From Vibrio maritimus (lineage in GTDB: Bacteria; Pseudomonadota; Gammaproteobacteria; Enterobacterales; Vibrionaceae), in assembly GCF_021441885.1 (NCBI RefSeq), contig NZ_CP090438.1:2542001-2606000 (forward strand): a stretch of 64,000 bases of DNA, written 5' to 3'. This document shows, one piece after another, positions 23,740 to 33,120 of the stretch. The notes beneath the pieces are model-generated. The model was not told the DNA's origin. It worked only from the letters and a program-made list of their open reading frames with translations, and ran no database searches. Both the position numbers and the translations under genes were made by a program. Positions within the stretch are counted from its first letter, which is position 1. Each line of letters opens with the position of its first letter.

Positions 23740-25473
23740 TTAGTGTTCTCTTACAAATATATATGCAGCATAAGCGGGAGCAATTTGCGTCGCTATAAAA
23801 TCGGATCGAAGGTGTCCGTTTTTGATATTCTGATTATCAAGTACTAACTCGCCTAATTGCGTGCAGTCGATATCAACGATGCTCTCTTGTGGACTTAAGT
23901 TGGTAATAATGGTCCATGTCATATCTTGAGCAACACGTTGATAAGCATAGATATTAGGATCGCTAGGTAGCAGCAATTGATAACGGCCAACCACCAAGCT
24001 TTCATTTGACTTACGCAGAGCAATCAGCTGCTTGTAGAAACTCAAAATCGAATTTGGATCTTTCTGTTGTTGCTCAACGTTGATATCTGCGTGCTGTTGA
24101 TTGACCCAGAACCAAGGTTGTACCTCAGAAAAACCACCAAAATCCTGGTCATTCCATTGCATTGGCAAGCGACTGTGGTCACGGGATACCTGATTTAACA
24201 AAGCTAAGATGTCTGCGTCGCTTTGACCTTGTTGAGATAGCTTTTGAATTAAATTTCTAGCAGACACATCATTAAATTCATCAAGAGAAGTAAACTGATG
24301 ATTTACCATACCAATCTCTTGGCCCTGATAAATAAACGGAGTCCCTTTCATTAAGAAATAACAACTCGCTAATGCGGTAGCACTGGCATACCTAGAGTTA
24401 GGGTCAGCAAAAGTATCAACACTACGAGCTTGATCGTGGTTTTCTAGATAAAGCGCATTCCAACCTTTACCTTCTAATGCATCTTGCCAACGCGATAAAA
24501 TGCGTTTGAACTCCACTAGGTCTAAACGCTCGTTGCTTTGTTCTTCCGACCATAGCTTCATGTGTTCGAACTGAAAAATCATGTTGAAAACACCGCCTTG
24601 ATCCTGCTCGGTCGCTTCGGCAACCCAAGGTAATGCATTCTCGGCGGTAACCCCATTGGCCTCACCAACTGTGACAATGTCAAAGGGGTCAAACGCCTGC
24701 TCTTTTAACTCATGCAAGTGTTTTTCAATGCCTGCCACATTCATGTGATAGTCAAACGAGGAGACATACTTCTCACCCTTTGGATTGGGTAATGACGGTA
24801 AACCTGGTTGTTTCTGAATGTGGCTAATGGCATCCACGCGGAAACCATCAATACCGCGCTCCAACCACCAATGAATCATTTTGAATAGTGCTTGCTTAAC
24901 TTCAGGGTTTTCCCAATTCAGGTCCGGTTGTTTTTTAGAGAATAGGTGCAAGTAGTACTGCGCCGTTTTTTCATCATATTCCCATGCACTGCCATGAAAA
25001 ATACTTTCCCAATTGTTTGGGTCGCAAGTCAGTTTTTCATCGGTAGGCTCACAACCATCACGCCAAATATACCAATCACGCTTAGGGCTATTTTTGTTAT
25101 CTCGAGATTCGATGAACCATGGATGTTCATCACTCGTGTGGTTGATCACTAAATCCATAATGATGCGAATGCCACGCGTATGAGCAGCAGCGATCAGTCT
25201 ATCCACATCCTCCAGGGTTCCAAAGTCAGGATGAATCGCTTGGTAGTCACTAATGTCGTAACCGTTGTCATCATTCGGTGAAGCATAGAATGGGCAAATC
25301 CATACTAAATCAATGCCCAAATCAGCTAGGTAATCCAGCTTGGCAATGATTCCATTGATATCACCAATACCATCTTGGTTCGTATCATAAAAGCTACGGG
25401 GATAAATTTGGTAGGCGGTCGCTTTTTTCCACCACTCGAGTGGGTTTGCATGTGTGTTATTGGCGCAAATCAT
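23740..25473 (-). CDS. GH13 alpha-glucosidase (oligo-1,6-glucosidase/trehalose-6-P hydrolase type)
   Basis: Cytoplasmic glycoside hydrolase of 577 residues from the ATG at 25473; a GTG at 25503 in the same frame lies inside the operator and is rejected. The classical start WWKKATAYQIYPRSFYD is present. Catalytic residues are visible: nucleophile aspartate in GFRVDAISHI (about residue 200), acid/base glutamate in TVGEANG (about 255) and the third aspartate in ENHDQARS (about 330). The family splits alpha-1,6 or alpha-1,4 glucosides, or phosphorylated disaccharides when paired with a PTS. Here it is the first gene of an operon with the EIICB and an EEP protein. A LacI-type operator and a -35/-10 pair precede it. 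Confidence 0.93.
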   Translation of the reverse strand: MICANNTHANPLEWWKKATAYQIYPRSFYDTNQDGIGDINGIIAKLDYLADLGIDLVWICPFYASPNDDNGYDISDYQAIHPDFGTLEDVDRLIAAAHTRGIRIIMDLVINHTSDEHPWFIESRDNKNSPKRDWYIWRDGCEPTDEKLTCDPNNWESIFHGSAWEYDEKTAQYYLHLFSKKQPDLNWENPEVKQALFKMIHWWLERGIDGFRVDAISHIQKQPGLPSLPNPKGEKYVSSFDYHMNVAGIEKHLHELKEQAFDPFDIVTVGEANGVTAENALPWVAEATEQDQGGVFNMIFQFEHMKLWSEEQSNERLDLVEFKRILSRWQDALEGKGWNALYLENHDQARSVDTFADPNSRYASATALASCYFLMKGTPFIYQGQEIGMVNHQFTSLDEFNDVSARNLIQKLSQQGQSDADILALLNQVSRDHSRLPMQWNDQDFGGFSEVQPWFWVNQQHADINVEQQQKDPNSILSFYKQLIALRKSNESLVVGRYQLLLPSDPNIYAYQRVAQDMTWTIITNLSPQESIVDIDCTQLGELVLDNQNIKNGHLRSDFIATQIAPAYAAYIFVREH

Positions 25474-25485
25474 CAATGTTATGTT

Positions 25486-25505
25486 ATGTGTTATCGATAA
25501 CACAT
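25486..25505. promoter_or_regulatory. LacI-family operator and promoter of the alpha-glucoside operon
   Basis: A perfect 20-base palindrome around GTGTTATCGATAACAC with the central CG typical of LacI/GalR-type operators. Just upstream (minus strand) are TTGAAA at 25545-25540 and CATAAT at 25523-25518, 16 bases apart, so the operator would cover the first transcribed bases. The regulator gene directly upstream is the natural candidate ligand-responsive repressor. Confidence 0.75.
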
Positions 25506-25572
25506 GAGGTTAAATGTATTATGTTTAGACTCAATATAATTTCAAAGAAACTGTGAGATACCCCTCATAACC

Positions 25573-26538
25573 TCAAGAGAACTGTGAACTCTCTCTCATT
25601 TTCAAATCAAATGTACCTTCAACGGAACTGAAATCGCGCTTTATCAGTTTTTTGACAGCTTGGTAGCCCACTTCATAGTAGTTAAAAGCCACAGTAGTCA
25701 GGCTCGGGACCAGCAGATCGCTGTAGTCATAGTCGCCCATACCTACAATCCATACGTTATGACCAATCTTGAGTTGCTGTTCTTTGGCACGACGATATAA
25801 ACGAATTGCAATATTATCGGTGGCACAAAAGTAGACATGATTGGGCTGTAATTGAACTGCCTGGTAGTCGGCTTTTTCCTCAGAGTTGGCTAAGGCTTGC
25901 AGTGAAAAGTGTAACTCGGGTACGGTGTCGGTAATGGTGGCTTGCATCGACTTAGTTCGGCTAGAAAGCATACGTTCATCGTAAATGTAATTTACGGCTA
26001 CCAGTGGTGCTTGCTGCTGTTTTAACTGAGTAATGGTTTGAGAGACGAGTGCTTTAATAGCAGCATGATCGGGGTAGTATAAACAACAATGATGGGGGGA
26101 GTTTTTGCCGATAAATAACACATTATCTAAGGCTCGATAAAAAGTCTCTTCAACACTGTGTTTTGAAGCGATAATAATCGTGCCCAGTGCATTCAAGCCG
26201 TTAAACTCTCTCACAGCTTGGCATTCTGACTCATGATTAAACCCTGTGGAATGAAACAGCATTCGTACTTGTGATTCATTGGCAGCAGCCAGCGCCCCTT
26301 TGATCACTAAACTCGTCGTATATGACTCAATACGAGGCGCGACGAAACCAATAATATTGGATTGGCTACGAATAGAGCGAGCAAATATATTAGGTGTGTA
26401 ATGATTATCTTTGACGATAGCTTCAATTTTAAGGCGGTTCTCAGCCGAGACATAACCGCCATTAAAGTAACGTGACACAGTCATTGTCGAAATTCCAAGC
26501 TGTCTTGAAATCTCAGCCATTGTCATCTTTTTACTCAT
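25573..26538 (-). CDS. LacI-family transcriptional repressor
   Basis: 321 residues. The N-terminal helix-turn-helix (MTMAEISRQLGISTMTVSRYFNGG, with the hinge region ending about residue 55) is classical LacI, and the rest is a periplasmic-binding-protein-like ligand domain (IIGFVAPRIESYTT, NHVYFCATDNIAIRLYR). A GAAGGAAGT ribosome site precedes the ATG. It lies directly upstream of the glucosidase operon on the same strand and the palindrome at 25486 is in between. Its expected effector is the alpha-glucoside or its phosphate. The protein is slightly shorter at the C-terminus than GalR-type members but complete. Confidence 0.93.
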   Translation of the reverse strand: MSKKMTMAEISRQLGISTMTVSRYFNGGYVSAENRLKIEAIVKDNHYTPNIFARSIRSQSNIIGFVAPRIESYTTSLVIKGALAAANESQVRMLFHSTGFNHESECQAVREFNGLNALGTIIIASKHSVEETFYRALDNVLFIGKNSPHHCCLYYPDHAAIKALVSQTITQLKQQQAPLVAVNYIYDERMLSSRTKSMQATITDTVPELHFSLQALANSEEKADYQAVQLQPNHVYFCATDNIAIRLYRRAKEQQLKIGHNVWIVGMGDYDYSDLLVPSLTTVAFNYYEVGYQAVKKLIKRDFSSVEGTFDLKMRESSQFS

Positions 26539-26752
26539 TACATACTTCCTTCAATAATGCACTATTGTCATACACCAAAGTGACTTCAAGATGCAGGATT
26601 CAGAGTGGAGTCACTTCGGTATAGTATCCAATATATTGACTTACAATACAGTAAATAAAACTGGGTGTGGGGATGAGTGCGCGATTTTCACTCACAAAAT
26701 TCGGGCCTGGAAGCAAGACTGGGGAGCGAGCATACCTAACACAAGCTAGCGC

Positions 26753-28066
26753 TCATGACTTCAAAAAGCCTAAATCCTGAACCGTGAAATTCGCGAGGTT
26801 TGGGAAGATATAATCCATTGAGCTTTGTCTAGTTACTCCCATCCACTTAGCGATCGTCGCTCCAATCTGCTCAACAGACGTCGTCGGTATCATTCGTCCT
26901 TTGTTGAAATCATTCTCTCCATCAAGAATGAGTGATGGCCACTGGCCATATAACTGGCCACCATTCAATGCGCCGCCCATCACAAGGTGATTGCTGGCCC
27001 AGCCATGGTCAGTACCGGTACCGTTACTCGCTAAACGTCTTCCGAAATCGGACATTGTCATCGTTGTGACTTTATCACCAAGCCCTGCGGCTTCCATTGA
27101 TTGATTGAACGCTGCTAACGATTGGCTTAATGCGCTCATTAGCTGGGCGTGGTCTTCCAATTGGTTGGCGTGGGTGTCAAAGCCACCGAAGCCGACAAAA
27201 TAGACTTGTTTTTGGTGCCCAAGTTGGTCACTCGACTTAATCAATCTTGCAACCGTATGTAATTGCTGACTCAAAGAGATATCTGGGAAATGCTCCTCTT
27301 CAGGAACAGACTCAATGGCAGCCGCTAGCTGATCTCGTATTGAAATGGAATCATCCTTGACTCGGTCAAACTCTCGACCGAATGCGGTCAATGGGGAGAG
27401 GCTCATCACTTGATCGAAACTTTTACGCCGCTGTGCATTACTGACTGCGTTAACTTTTGGCAAAGATGAGGCATTAATAAGGTTCGCACTCTGAACGCTG
27501 CCGTTGAGTAGCTGGGCATAGCCATTGAGGCTAAAGGTCGGGCTAATCTCATCGGAATCGCTACTGAGCACATCCATCAACCGTCCGGCCCAGCCAAGTG
27601 TTGTCGTACTGCCCGACCAACCCCGCTGCCATTCTATTTGCTGTGAGTTGTGTGAGAACAAAAACGGAGGCATAGCATGTGTGCCGTCTTTCAAACCTTC
27701 TTTTGTCGAAGGCTCAATCAACACGCCACTGTTGGCAATAGGAATGATTTTTCCACTATTGAACAGGCTTTGAATCTCGCTCATCGATGGGTGTGATCCC
27801 AATACCAAGCTAGAGCCGGTACTCAATGACAAAGGCAATAGAGATGCTTGCGGAATAGCAATAGCAGGACGAGCGGTCGCGTACTCATCATAGTGTGCGT
27901 TATCGGCGGGCACCAACATGTTAAAACCATCATTGCCGCCAAATAAAAACACACAAACCAGAGCCTTATAATCACTGTCTGGCAAAGCATGAGCAGTGCC
28001 TGTACCCAACATCGAAACAAGTGGAGTCGACGCCATAGCGGCTAACAATTGACGACGTGAAATCAT
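26753..28066 (-). CDS. DUF1501 family protein with Tat signal
   Basis: 437 residues. The N-terminus has the twin-arginine signal ISRRQLLAAM followed by a hydrophobic segment and an AHA cleavage site near residue 27. DUF1501 blocks are seen: LVCVFLFGGNDGFNMLVP near 35-52, YFVGFGGFDTHANQ near 290 and MTMSDFGRRLASNGTGTDHGWA near 335-358. The family belongs to the alkaline-phosphatase/sulfatase-like fold and its substrate is unknown. Its ATG overlaps the stop of the DUF1800 gene (4 bases), so both are cotranscribed and coupled. Exported to the periplasm in folded form. Confidence 0.92.
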   Translation of the reverse strand: MISRRQLLAAMASTPLVSMLGTGTAHALPDSDYKALVCVFLFGGNDGFNMLVPADNAHYDEYATARPAIAIPQASLLPLSLSTGSSLVLGSHPSMSEIQSLFNSGKIIPIANSGVLIEPSTKEGLKDGTHAMPPFLFSHNSQQIEWQRGWSGSTTTLGWAGRLMDVLSSDSDEISPTFSLNGYAQLLNGSVQSANLINASSLPKVNAVSNAQRRKSFDQVMSLSPLTAFGREFDRVKDDSISIRDQLAAAIESVPEEEHFPDISLSQQLHTVARLIKSSDQLGHQKQVYFVGFGGFDTHANQLEDHAQLMSALSQSLAAFNQSMEAAGLGDKVTTMTMSDFGRRLASNGTGTDHGWASNHLVMGGALNGGQLYGQWPSLILDGENDFNKGRMIPTTSVEQIGATIAKWMGVTRQSSMDYIFPNLANFTVQDLGFLKS

Positions 28067-29721
28067 TGGGCAAGCTCCTCGATATGAAATTCTTGACTGG
28101 TTACGACGGTGTAGAGAGCATTACGGACCTTCAAGCTTTGTTGCGTATCACGAAGGTCTTCCAACCCTTCTAGGACAATCGCTTTGAGTGGCTCGCTCAT
28201 TCTTTGAGAGAGCAGTCGCCTTTCAATCTCTTCAATCAATGCTTCGTGGTCATTGGCTATCGCTTCTAGCGGTGCGGTATTAATGACAATGCGCACCGGA
28301 TTATCCTCGCCATTGTAATTTGTCCTGCCCGTTGCCGACCAAAGCTGGTTGTTAGTGAGGATGAAATTGTTCCAACTCAATATCTCAAATTCAGGTGCTA
28401 CATCATTCGCATCCGCTATCTCCCCGTTCGGGGCATAATCTGGCGAGAAAAAATTAAAGACACTTGGAGAGCCGAGCGGCGACTGTCCATATGCTCCAAA
28501 GGTGTTGATGGAGTTATGAAAGCGGCCCGAAGGGTCAGCGGATTTCGCCTCGAGAGCTCGGAAAAAATTGGTCATCGCAATTAGAGGCTCTTTCATCTTA
28601 ACGGGCGAGCGTTCGCCTCCATTCAGCGCCTCTTCATCCGTAAGAATCCCACGAACTACCGCTTTGAGATCGCCTCTCACGCCGCTCCCATTATCGTCAA
28701 ATAGCGCACTCACTCTTGCGACATAAGCGGGAGACGGATTAGATGTCACTAACCTTTGGATAAGATGGCGACTGATAAATGGGCCTGTGTTTGGATGGTT
28801 TAGCAACATATCCATGGCCTGCGCCATATCTTGTTCGGCGGTCTGCCCTTGAACAAACACCTCTCCCATCACCACTTTTTCCTCAAAATCATGACGTTCT
28901 GGATACGCCACCATTGGCAAAAGCCAGTTGCCATCTTTAGAGCCCCAATTAGGCTGGTTTTTCTCAGCGATGTGCCAGCCGGTAAACACTCGAGCCAGAT
29001 TCTCAATATCATCCTGCGAGTACGTTGGAATCAACTGCCCTTGGTTATCAAGCTTCTCCGAGCCATCTGGGTTTAGCTCATACAGACCGATACTAAACAG
29101 TTGCATCACTTCGCGTGCGTAGTTTTCATCGGGGTAACGATTACTCTCTGGGTCTGCCTTTTGATTTGCCATCATCGACAAATAATCCCCCATGGCAGCG
29201 TGCAGGGTCACCGATTCAATCAACTCGCGATAATTCGCAAATGCGTGTGTGATGAGCATGTCGTAATAGTCGGTCATCTCCAGAACGCGGCCATTTAAAC
29301 TGGCGCCATATCGCGAAATCACGAAGATTTCACTAAGGGCGAACGCGACTCGCTGCCTGAGTTGATCGGGGGCATTTAAGCTAAGATCCCACCATACTGA
29401 CACGCGGTCAGATTGGTTGTAACTGTCTCGCCCATCCTCAAGCGGATACTGTTTAAGACGGGCTAAATGCAGGCTCGGAGCCATAGAAAACTGCTTATCA
29501 AGCCATCTTGAGTAGCCAAGATCGGCTAATTCTTGATAGGAGTTAGGCTTAGGTCCAAATGTAGAGCGATAGAGGAGGTCGTAACGCTGATCTTGTGTTA
29601 ATGGATTAGGCTCAGGAGAAAGACCTCCAGACTCCCCCTCTCCACCACATGCAGAGAGTAATGAAAGTGTGAGTAAACAAAGGCTCGATTTAAATGCGTG
29701 ACGCTTTATCAGGGGAAACAA
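28063..29721 (-). CDS. DUF1800 family lipoprotein
   Basis: 552 residues. A signal peptide ends in the lipobox LLSACGG (cysteine near residue 26), so the protein is probably a lipoprotein. DUF1800 features include RYDLLYRSTFGPKPN, VWWDLSLNAPDQLRQRVAFALSE, DYYDMLITHAFANYRELIE, PDENYAREVMQLFSIGLYELN, then a VFTGWHIA block and a C-terminal LVTSQEFHIEEL-like ending. The function of the family is not known. It is regularly encoded next to a DUF1501 protein, as here. Upstream lies the uxuA gene on the same strand, about 180 bases away with a terminator between. Confidence 0.92.
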   Translation of the reverse strand: MFPLIKRHAFKSSLCLLTLSLLSACGGEGESGGLSPEPNPLTQDQRYDLLYRSTFGPKPNSYQELADLGYSRWLDKQFSMAPSLHLARLKQYPLEDGRDSYNQSDRVSVWWDLSLNAPDQLRQRVAFALSEIFVISRYGASLNGRVLEMTDYYDMLITHAFANYRELIESVTLHAAMGDYLSMMANQKADPESNRYPDENYAREVMQLFSIGLYELNPDGSEKLDNQGQLIPTYSQDDIENLARVFTGWHIAEKNQPNWGSKDGNWLLPMVAYPERHDFEEKVVMGEVFVQGQTAEQDMAQAMDMLLNHPNTGPFISRHLIQRLVTSNPSPAYVARVSALFDDNGSGVRGDLKAVVRGILTDEEALNGGERSPVKMKEPLIAMTNFFRALEAKSADPSGRFHNSINTFGAYGQSPLGSPSVFNFFSPDYAPNGEIADANDVAPEFEILSWNNFILTNNQLWSATGRTNYNGEDNPVRIVINTAPLEAIANDHEALIEEIERRLLSQRMSEPLKAIVLEGLEDLRDTQQSLKVRNALYTVVTSQEFHIEELAQ

Positions 29722-29861
29722 CTCAAAGACCTTACTACGACTGAAGACTTAATCGAACACTAGCGAACAACACTAAGTGCGGCAATCTAGCCCGTAATAA
29801 ACTGTGTCACTAGTTCAAATTACCAGTTTGCTCACCAAGACTTCACACAGAAGAAATGCAA

Positions 29862-29891
29862 AAGAGCCAGCATGACAACATGCTGGCTCTT
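29862..29891 (-). terminator. Terminator after uxuA
   Basis: A 13-pair perfect stem (AAGAGCCAGCATG with its complement) with a four-base loop, followed on the minus strand by TTTTGC. Located just past the uxuA stop. Confidence 0.8.
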
Positions 29892-29905
29892 GAAAACAAG
29901 TTAAC

Positions 29906-31093
29906 CTACTTGGTATAGAAAGCGCGCTTGAGCGCCATTTCAAGGCCTCGGACTTCGGCAAGTCCTTTCAATCGCCCAATCGCAGAGTAACCTGGATTCG
30001 TTTTCTTGTTGAGATCATCGAGCATCTGATGACCATGGTCTGGTCGCATTGGGATCAGGCGGTTATCACCTTTTTCCGAGCGGCGATGCTCTTCATCCAA
30101 GATAGCCATGACAACATTGTACATGTCTACGTCACCATCTAAATGCGCCGCCTCATGGAATGTCATTGGATTACTCTCTTCACGCTTGGTTGAGCGCAAA
30201 TGGGTAAAGTAGATTCGGTCGCCGTGCTTTTTAATCATTTTGACCAAGTCATTATCACCACGTACCCCATAAGAGCCTGTACACATGGTAAGTCCATTCA
30301 TTTTGCTTGGCACGTTTTCCGTCAACCAATCGATATCTTCGATGGTCGAGACGATTCTTGGCAGGCCAAGAATTGGACGCGGTGGATCGTCTGGGTGCAC
30401 TGCCAGTTTCAATCCATGCGCTTCGCATACTGGCATGAGTTCTGACAGGAAGTGCGCCATATGTTCACGCAGTTTGTCTTTAGTAATATCAGCATAGCGA
30501 TCCAGCTGCGCTTGGAACTCTTCTAATGTGTAGCCCTCTTCCGCACCGGGTAATCCTGCGATGATGTTACTGGTCAGGCGCTGAACTTGTTCCTCAGTCA
30601 TGTTCTGGAAATAGTCCGCCGCTTGCTGCTGTTCCGCTTCGGTATAGTCAGCATTAGCACCTGGTCGTTTTAGGATGTGTAGCTCAAATGCTGCGAACGC
30701 GATCTGGTCAAAACGCAATGCTCGAGAGCCATCTGGCATCTCGAACTCAAGATCAGTTCGAGTCCAATCAAGCACTGGCATAAAGTTGTAGCAAACGGTA
30801 TCAATGCCACACTCTGCTAGATTACGCAGTGTTTGCTTGTAGTTATCGATCCACTGTTGGAAATCACCCGTTTGTGTTTTGATTTCCTCATGAACCGGGA
30901 CACTTTCAACAACCGACCAAGTGAGCCCCTTGCTCTCAATAATCGCTTTGCGCTCCAGTATCTCTTCTTTTGACCACACCTCACCATTTGGGATGTGATG
31001 CAATGCATTTACGATTCCCGTAGCACCTGCCTGACGAATATCATCTAGAGATACCGGATCGTTTGGGCCATACCAACGCCAAGTTTGTTCCAT
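29906..31093 (-). CDS. uxuA: D-mannonate dehydratase
   Basis: Dehydrates D-mannonate to 2-keto-3-deoxy-D-gluconate in hexuronate catabolism. 395 residues against 394 in E. coli. Conserved blocks are MEQTWRWYGPNDPVSLDDIRQ (first residues), GATGIVNALHHIPNGEVW, LKLAVHPDDPPRPILGLPRI, TMCTGSYGVRGDNDL and MRPDHGHQMLDD, the metal-binding histidine/cysteine regions of the family. An AAGGTGAAG ribosome site precedes the ATG. Together with a UxuR-type regulator and the TRAP binding protein on this strand, and UxuB/UxaC divergent, it forms a complete uronate-to-KDG route. Confidence 0.97.
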   Translation of the reverse strand: MEQTWRWYGPNDPVSLDDIRQAGATGIVNALHHIPNGEVWSKEEILERKAIIESKGLTWSVVESVPVHEEIKTQTGDFQQWIDNYKQTLRNLAECGIDTVCYNFMPVLDWTRTDLEFEMPDGSRALRFDQIAFAAFELHILKRPGANADYTEAEQQQAADYFQNMTEEQVQRLTSNIIAGLPGAEEGYTLEEFQAQLDRYADITKDKLREHMAHFLSELMPVCEAHGLKLAVHPDDPPRPILGLPRIVSTIEDIDWLTENVPSKMNGLTMCTGSYGVRGDNDLVKMIKKHGDRIYFTHLRSTKREESNPMTFHEAAHLDGDVDMYNVVMAILDEEHRRSEKGDNRLIPMRPDHGHQMLDDLNKKTNPGYSAIGRLKGLAEVRGLEMALKRAFYTK

Positions 31094-31227
31094 GACACTT
31101 CACCTTCTTTTAAGCGCACTTAACCCGCCCGTAAAAACAAGCTAAGTGCAAAAAACGACTTCCAAAGACAGCTGCGACAGCAGCTGTAACGAACGACTAC
31201 GACGACATGTCGAGCCAGTTGTGAGGT

Positions 31228-32013
31228 TTAATCGTTGCCCAGCAACACCACAGGGTTGGAGCTGAACAAGTAACCATCAAAGTTAGGGTCATCGATATCA
31301 GACAGCTCTAGTAGGCGCTGTTTGACGTTTTCAAGGTGTTGCCACATCGCGTTTTTGGCGGCAATTGGATCTTTACGTTGAAGGGCGGCAAGGATTTTTG
31401 CATGATCTTGCAACCACTCTTCTCGGTAATCTTGACCATTGATATGAGAATGGAGCTTCTTCCACATTGGGCTGCTTTCACGTCGCTCCCAAGACTGTCT
31501 CAACATATCCACTAAGACAGAGTTTTGAGTCGCTTGGGCGATACATAGATGGAAAGTTTCGTCTCCGCTACAATCCTTGGTACCACTTGCAAGCTCTTGA
31601 CGTTCAAGCTCCAATGCTGCTCTCATTTGGGTGATGTCGCTCGGAGTCACTTGCATCGCCGCAAACTCAGCAATGTTACTTTCTAGTAACTGGCGAGCTT
31701 GCAGCATTTCAAATGGTCCGGCGTCATCCCCAACAATATTTGAGCGAGAATTAGCATTAGATGGCATGTTCAGTACATACACACCCGAGCCCTTTTTCAC
31801 TTCCACTAAGTTTTCAAGTTCGAGCATAATCAGCGCTTCACGAACCACCGTTCGGCTGACGTCTAGGCGCTCCGCGATATCACGCTCTGGTGGTAGACGA
31901 TCGCCGATATTATAACGACCGTCTAATAGCTCTTGTCTTAGTTTCAGACCGATTTCCTGATAAGGTCTTTTCGGCTCGAAGGGCATCATGATGATATTGT
32001 CACTGTATTGCAT
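31228..32013 (-). CDS. uxuR: GntR/FadR-subfamily repressor, UxuR/ExuR-like
   Basis: 261 residues, or 252-253 if the MMPFEPKRPYQE start near 31986 is used; neither start has a good ribosome site. The winged HTH has RLPPERDIAERLDVSRTVVREALIMLELENLVEV (about 40-75), typical of GntR proteins and nearly identical in pattern to E. coli UxuR. The C-terminal FCD-type all-helical domain (EMLQARQLLESNIAEFAA) binds the effector, probably fructuronate or another uronate. The gene sits between uxuA and dctP in one orientation. Candidate operators with ATTGGT/ACCAAT halves are in the two adjacent promoter regions. The gene symbol is by family and context. Confidence 0.88.
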   Translation of the reverse strand: MQYSDNIIMMPFEPKRPYQEIGLKLRQELLDGRYNIGDRLPPERDIAERLDVSRTVVREALIMLELENLVEVKKGSGVYVLNMPSNANSRSNIVGDDAGPFEMLQARQLLESNIAEFAAMQVTPSDITQMRAALELERQELASGTKDCSGDETFHLCIAQATQNSVLVDMLRQSWERRESSPMWKKLHSHINGQDYREEWLQDHAKILAALQRKDPIAAKNAMWQHLENVKQRLLELSDIDDPNFDGYLFSSNPVVLLGND

Positions 32014-32050
32014 CTAATATAATTATCTCAATATAATATAGGCTATGATC

Positions 32051-32066
32051 AATTGGTCAACCTTTT
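32051..32066. promoter_or_regulatory. Candidate UxuR operator upstream of uxuR
   Basis: AATTGGTCAACC followed by TTTT; matches one complete half of the AATTGGTNNACCAATT palindrome seen at 33238. It lies 38 bases before the longest uxuR start, suggesting autoregulation. Confidence 0.55.
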
Positions 32067-32121
32067 CATCACACTCTGTGATAACACCTTTTCGTGTAGT
32101 TTTATCGATGATTTAATCGAT

Positions 32122-33105
32122 TTATTGAACCGCTTTAATGCGTTCAACTAGCTGATTAAGCTCAGGTTTTGTTTGTTCGATATCCGCATACATAGGTTGT
32201 ACCGCACTAACAAATGCCGCTTTGTTTGGTTTCACAAACGTCACGCCCATTTTCTCTGCTTTTTCACGCTCTTTCGCTTCTGATGCAGCCCACAGCTCTT
32301 TCATATATTCAGAAGAGTCTTCCGCTGCTTTCATCAGTGCTTGCTGCTGCTCTTCTGTCAACTTGTCATAGGTATTGGTAGAAATAACCAGTACATCAGG
32401 AACCATAGTGTGCTCGTCTAGACTGAAGTACTTAGACACTTCACTGTGGCGACTCAAGCTAAATGAAGGAATGTTGTTTTCTGCTGCATCAACAACACCC
32501 TGCTGAAGCGCAGTATAAAGTTCGCCGTACGCAAGAGGGGTTGGGTTACCACCTAGTGCTTTAACCATCGCGATTGCCGATGGGCTTGGCTGAACTCGGA
32601 TCTTCATTCCTTTCAAATCTTCAGGTGTTTCGATCGGCTTACTGGTGTAGAAACTGCGTGCACCCGCATCATAGTAAGTAACGCCAATGAAGCCACTGTC
32701 TGAAGATGAATCAAGGATTTCTCGACCAACCTCACCACCCGTTACGCTGTAGTAGTGGTCTTTATCACGGAAAAGATAAGGTAGATTGAATGCCGAATAC
32801 GCTGGAGAGAAAGCTTCAAGCTCTGCCGCGTTACTCTTCACCATATCTAGAGCGCCGTTTTGCATTAGCTCCATTGACTCTCGCTGAGTACCAAGTTGAG
32901 CATCTGGGTAAATACGAATGCGTACCTCACCATCTGTCGCTTGACGAACTTCCTTCGCTAAGAAGTCCATTGCTTTGTGTACTGCATGATCACGAGGGTG
33001 GTTATGGCTTAGCTTTAATGTCGTTGTAGCGTATGCCGATGCCGCAGCACCAAACGTTAAAGCAGTACCAACCATTGCACTTACGAGCGTTCTTTTCATT
33101 GTCAT
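32122..33105 (-). CDS. TRAP transporter periplasmic binding protein (DctP type)
   Basis: 327 residues with a clear signal peptide: KRT, then VSAMVGTALTFGAAASA and cleavage near residue 26. The mature start TTLKLSHNHPRDHAVHKA and blocks such as MKIRVQPSPSAIAMVKALGGNPTPL (with the conserved substrate-carboxylate arginine) and YGELYTALQQGVVDAAENN identify a DctP-family solute receptor. The neighbours indicate a hexuronate (glucuronate or fructuronate) substrate, which TRAP receptors of this branch often bind. A GGAGAA ribosome site lies upstream; MTMKRT and MKRT starts are both possible. It is transcribed away from its own membrane subunits, DctQ and DctM. Confidence 0.93.
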   Translation of the reverse strand: MTMKRTLVSAMVGTALTFGAAASAYATTTLKLSHNHPRDHAVHKAMDFLAKEVRQATDGEVRIRIYPDAQLGTQRESMELMQNGALDMVKSNAAELEAFSPAYSAFNLPYLFRDKDHYYSVTGGEVGREILDSSSDSGFIGVTYYDAGARSFYTSKPIETPEDLKGMKIRVQPSPSAIAMVKALGGNPTPLAYGELYTALQQGVVDAAENNIPSFSLSRHSEVSKYFSLDEHTMVPDVLVISTNTYDKLTEEQQQALMKAAEDSSEYMKELWAASEAKEREKAEKMGVTFVKPNKAAFVSAVQPMYADIEQTKPELNQLVERIKAVQ

Positions 33106-33120
33106 CTTTCTTCTCCGTGG

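Noticed and set aside
25473..25503. GTG start of the glucosidase at 25503
   Set aside because: It lies within the palindromic operator and adds ten residues not seen in the family; the ATG at 25473 fits better.
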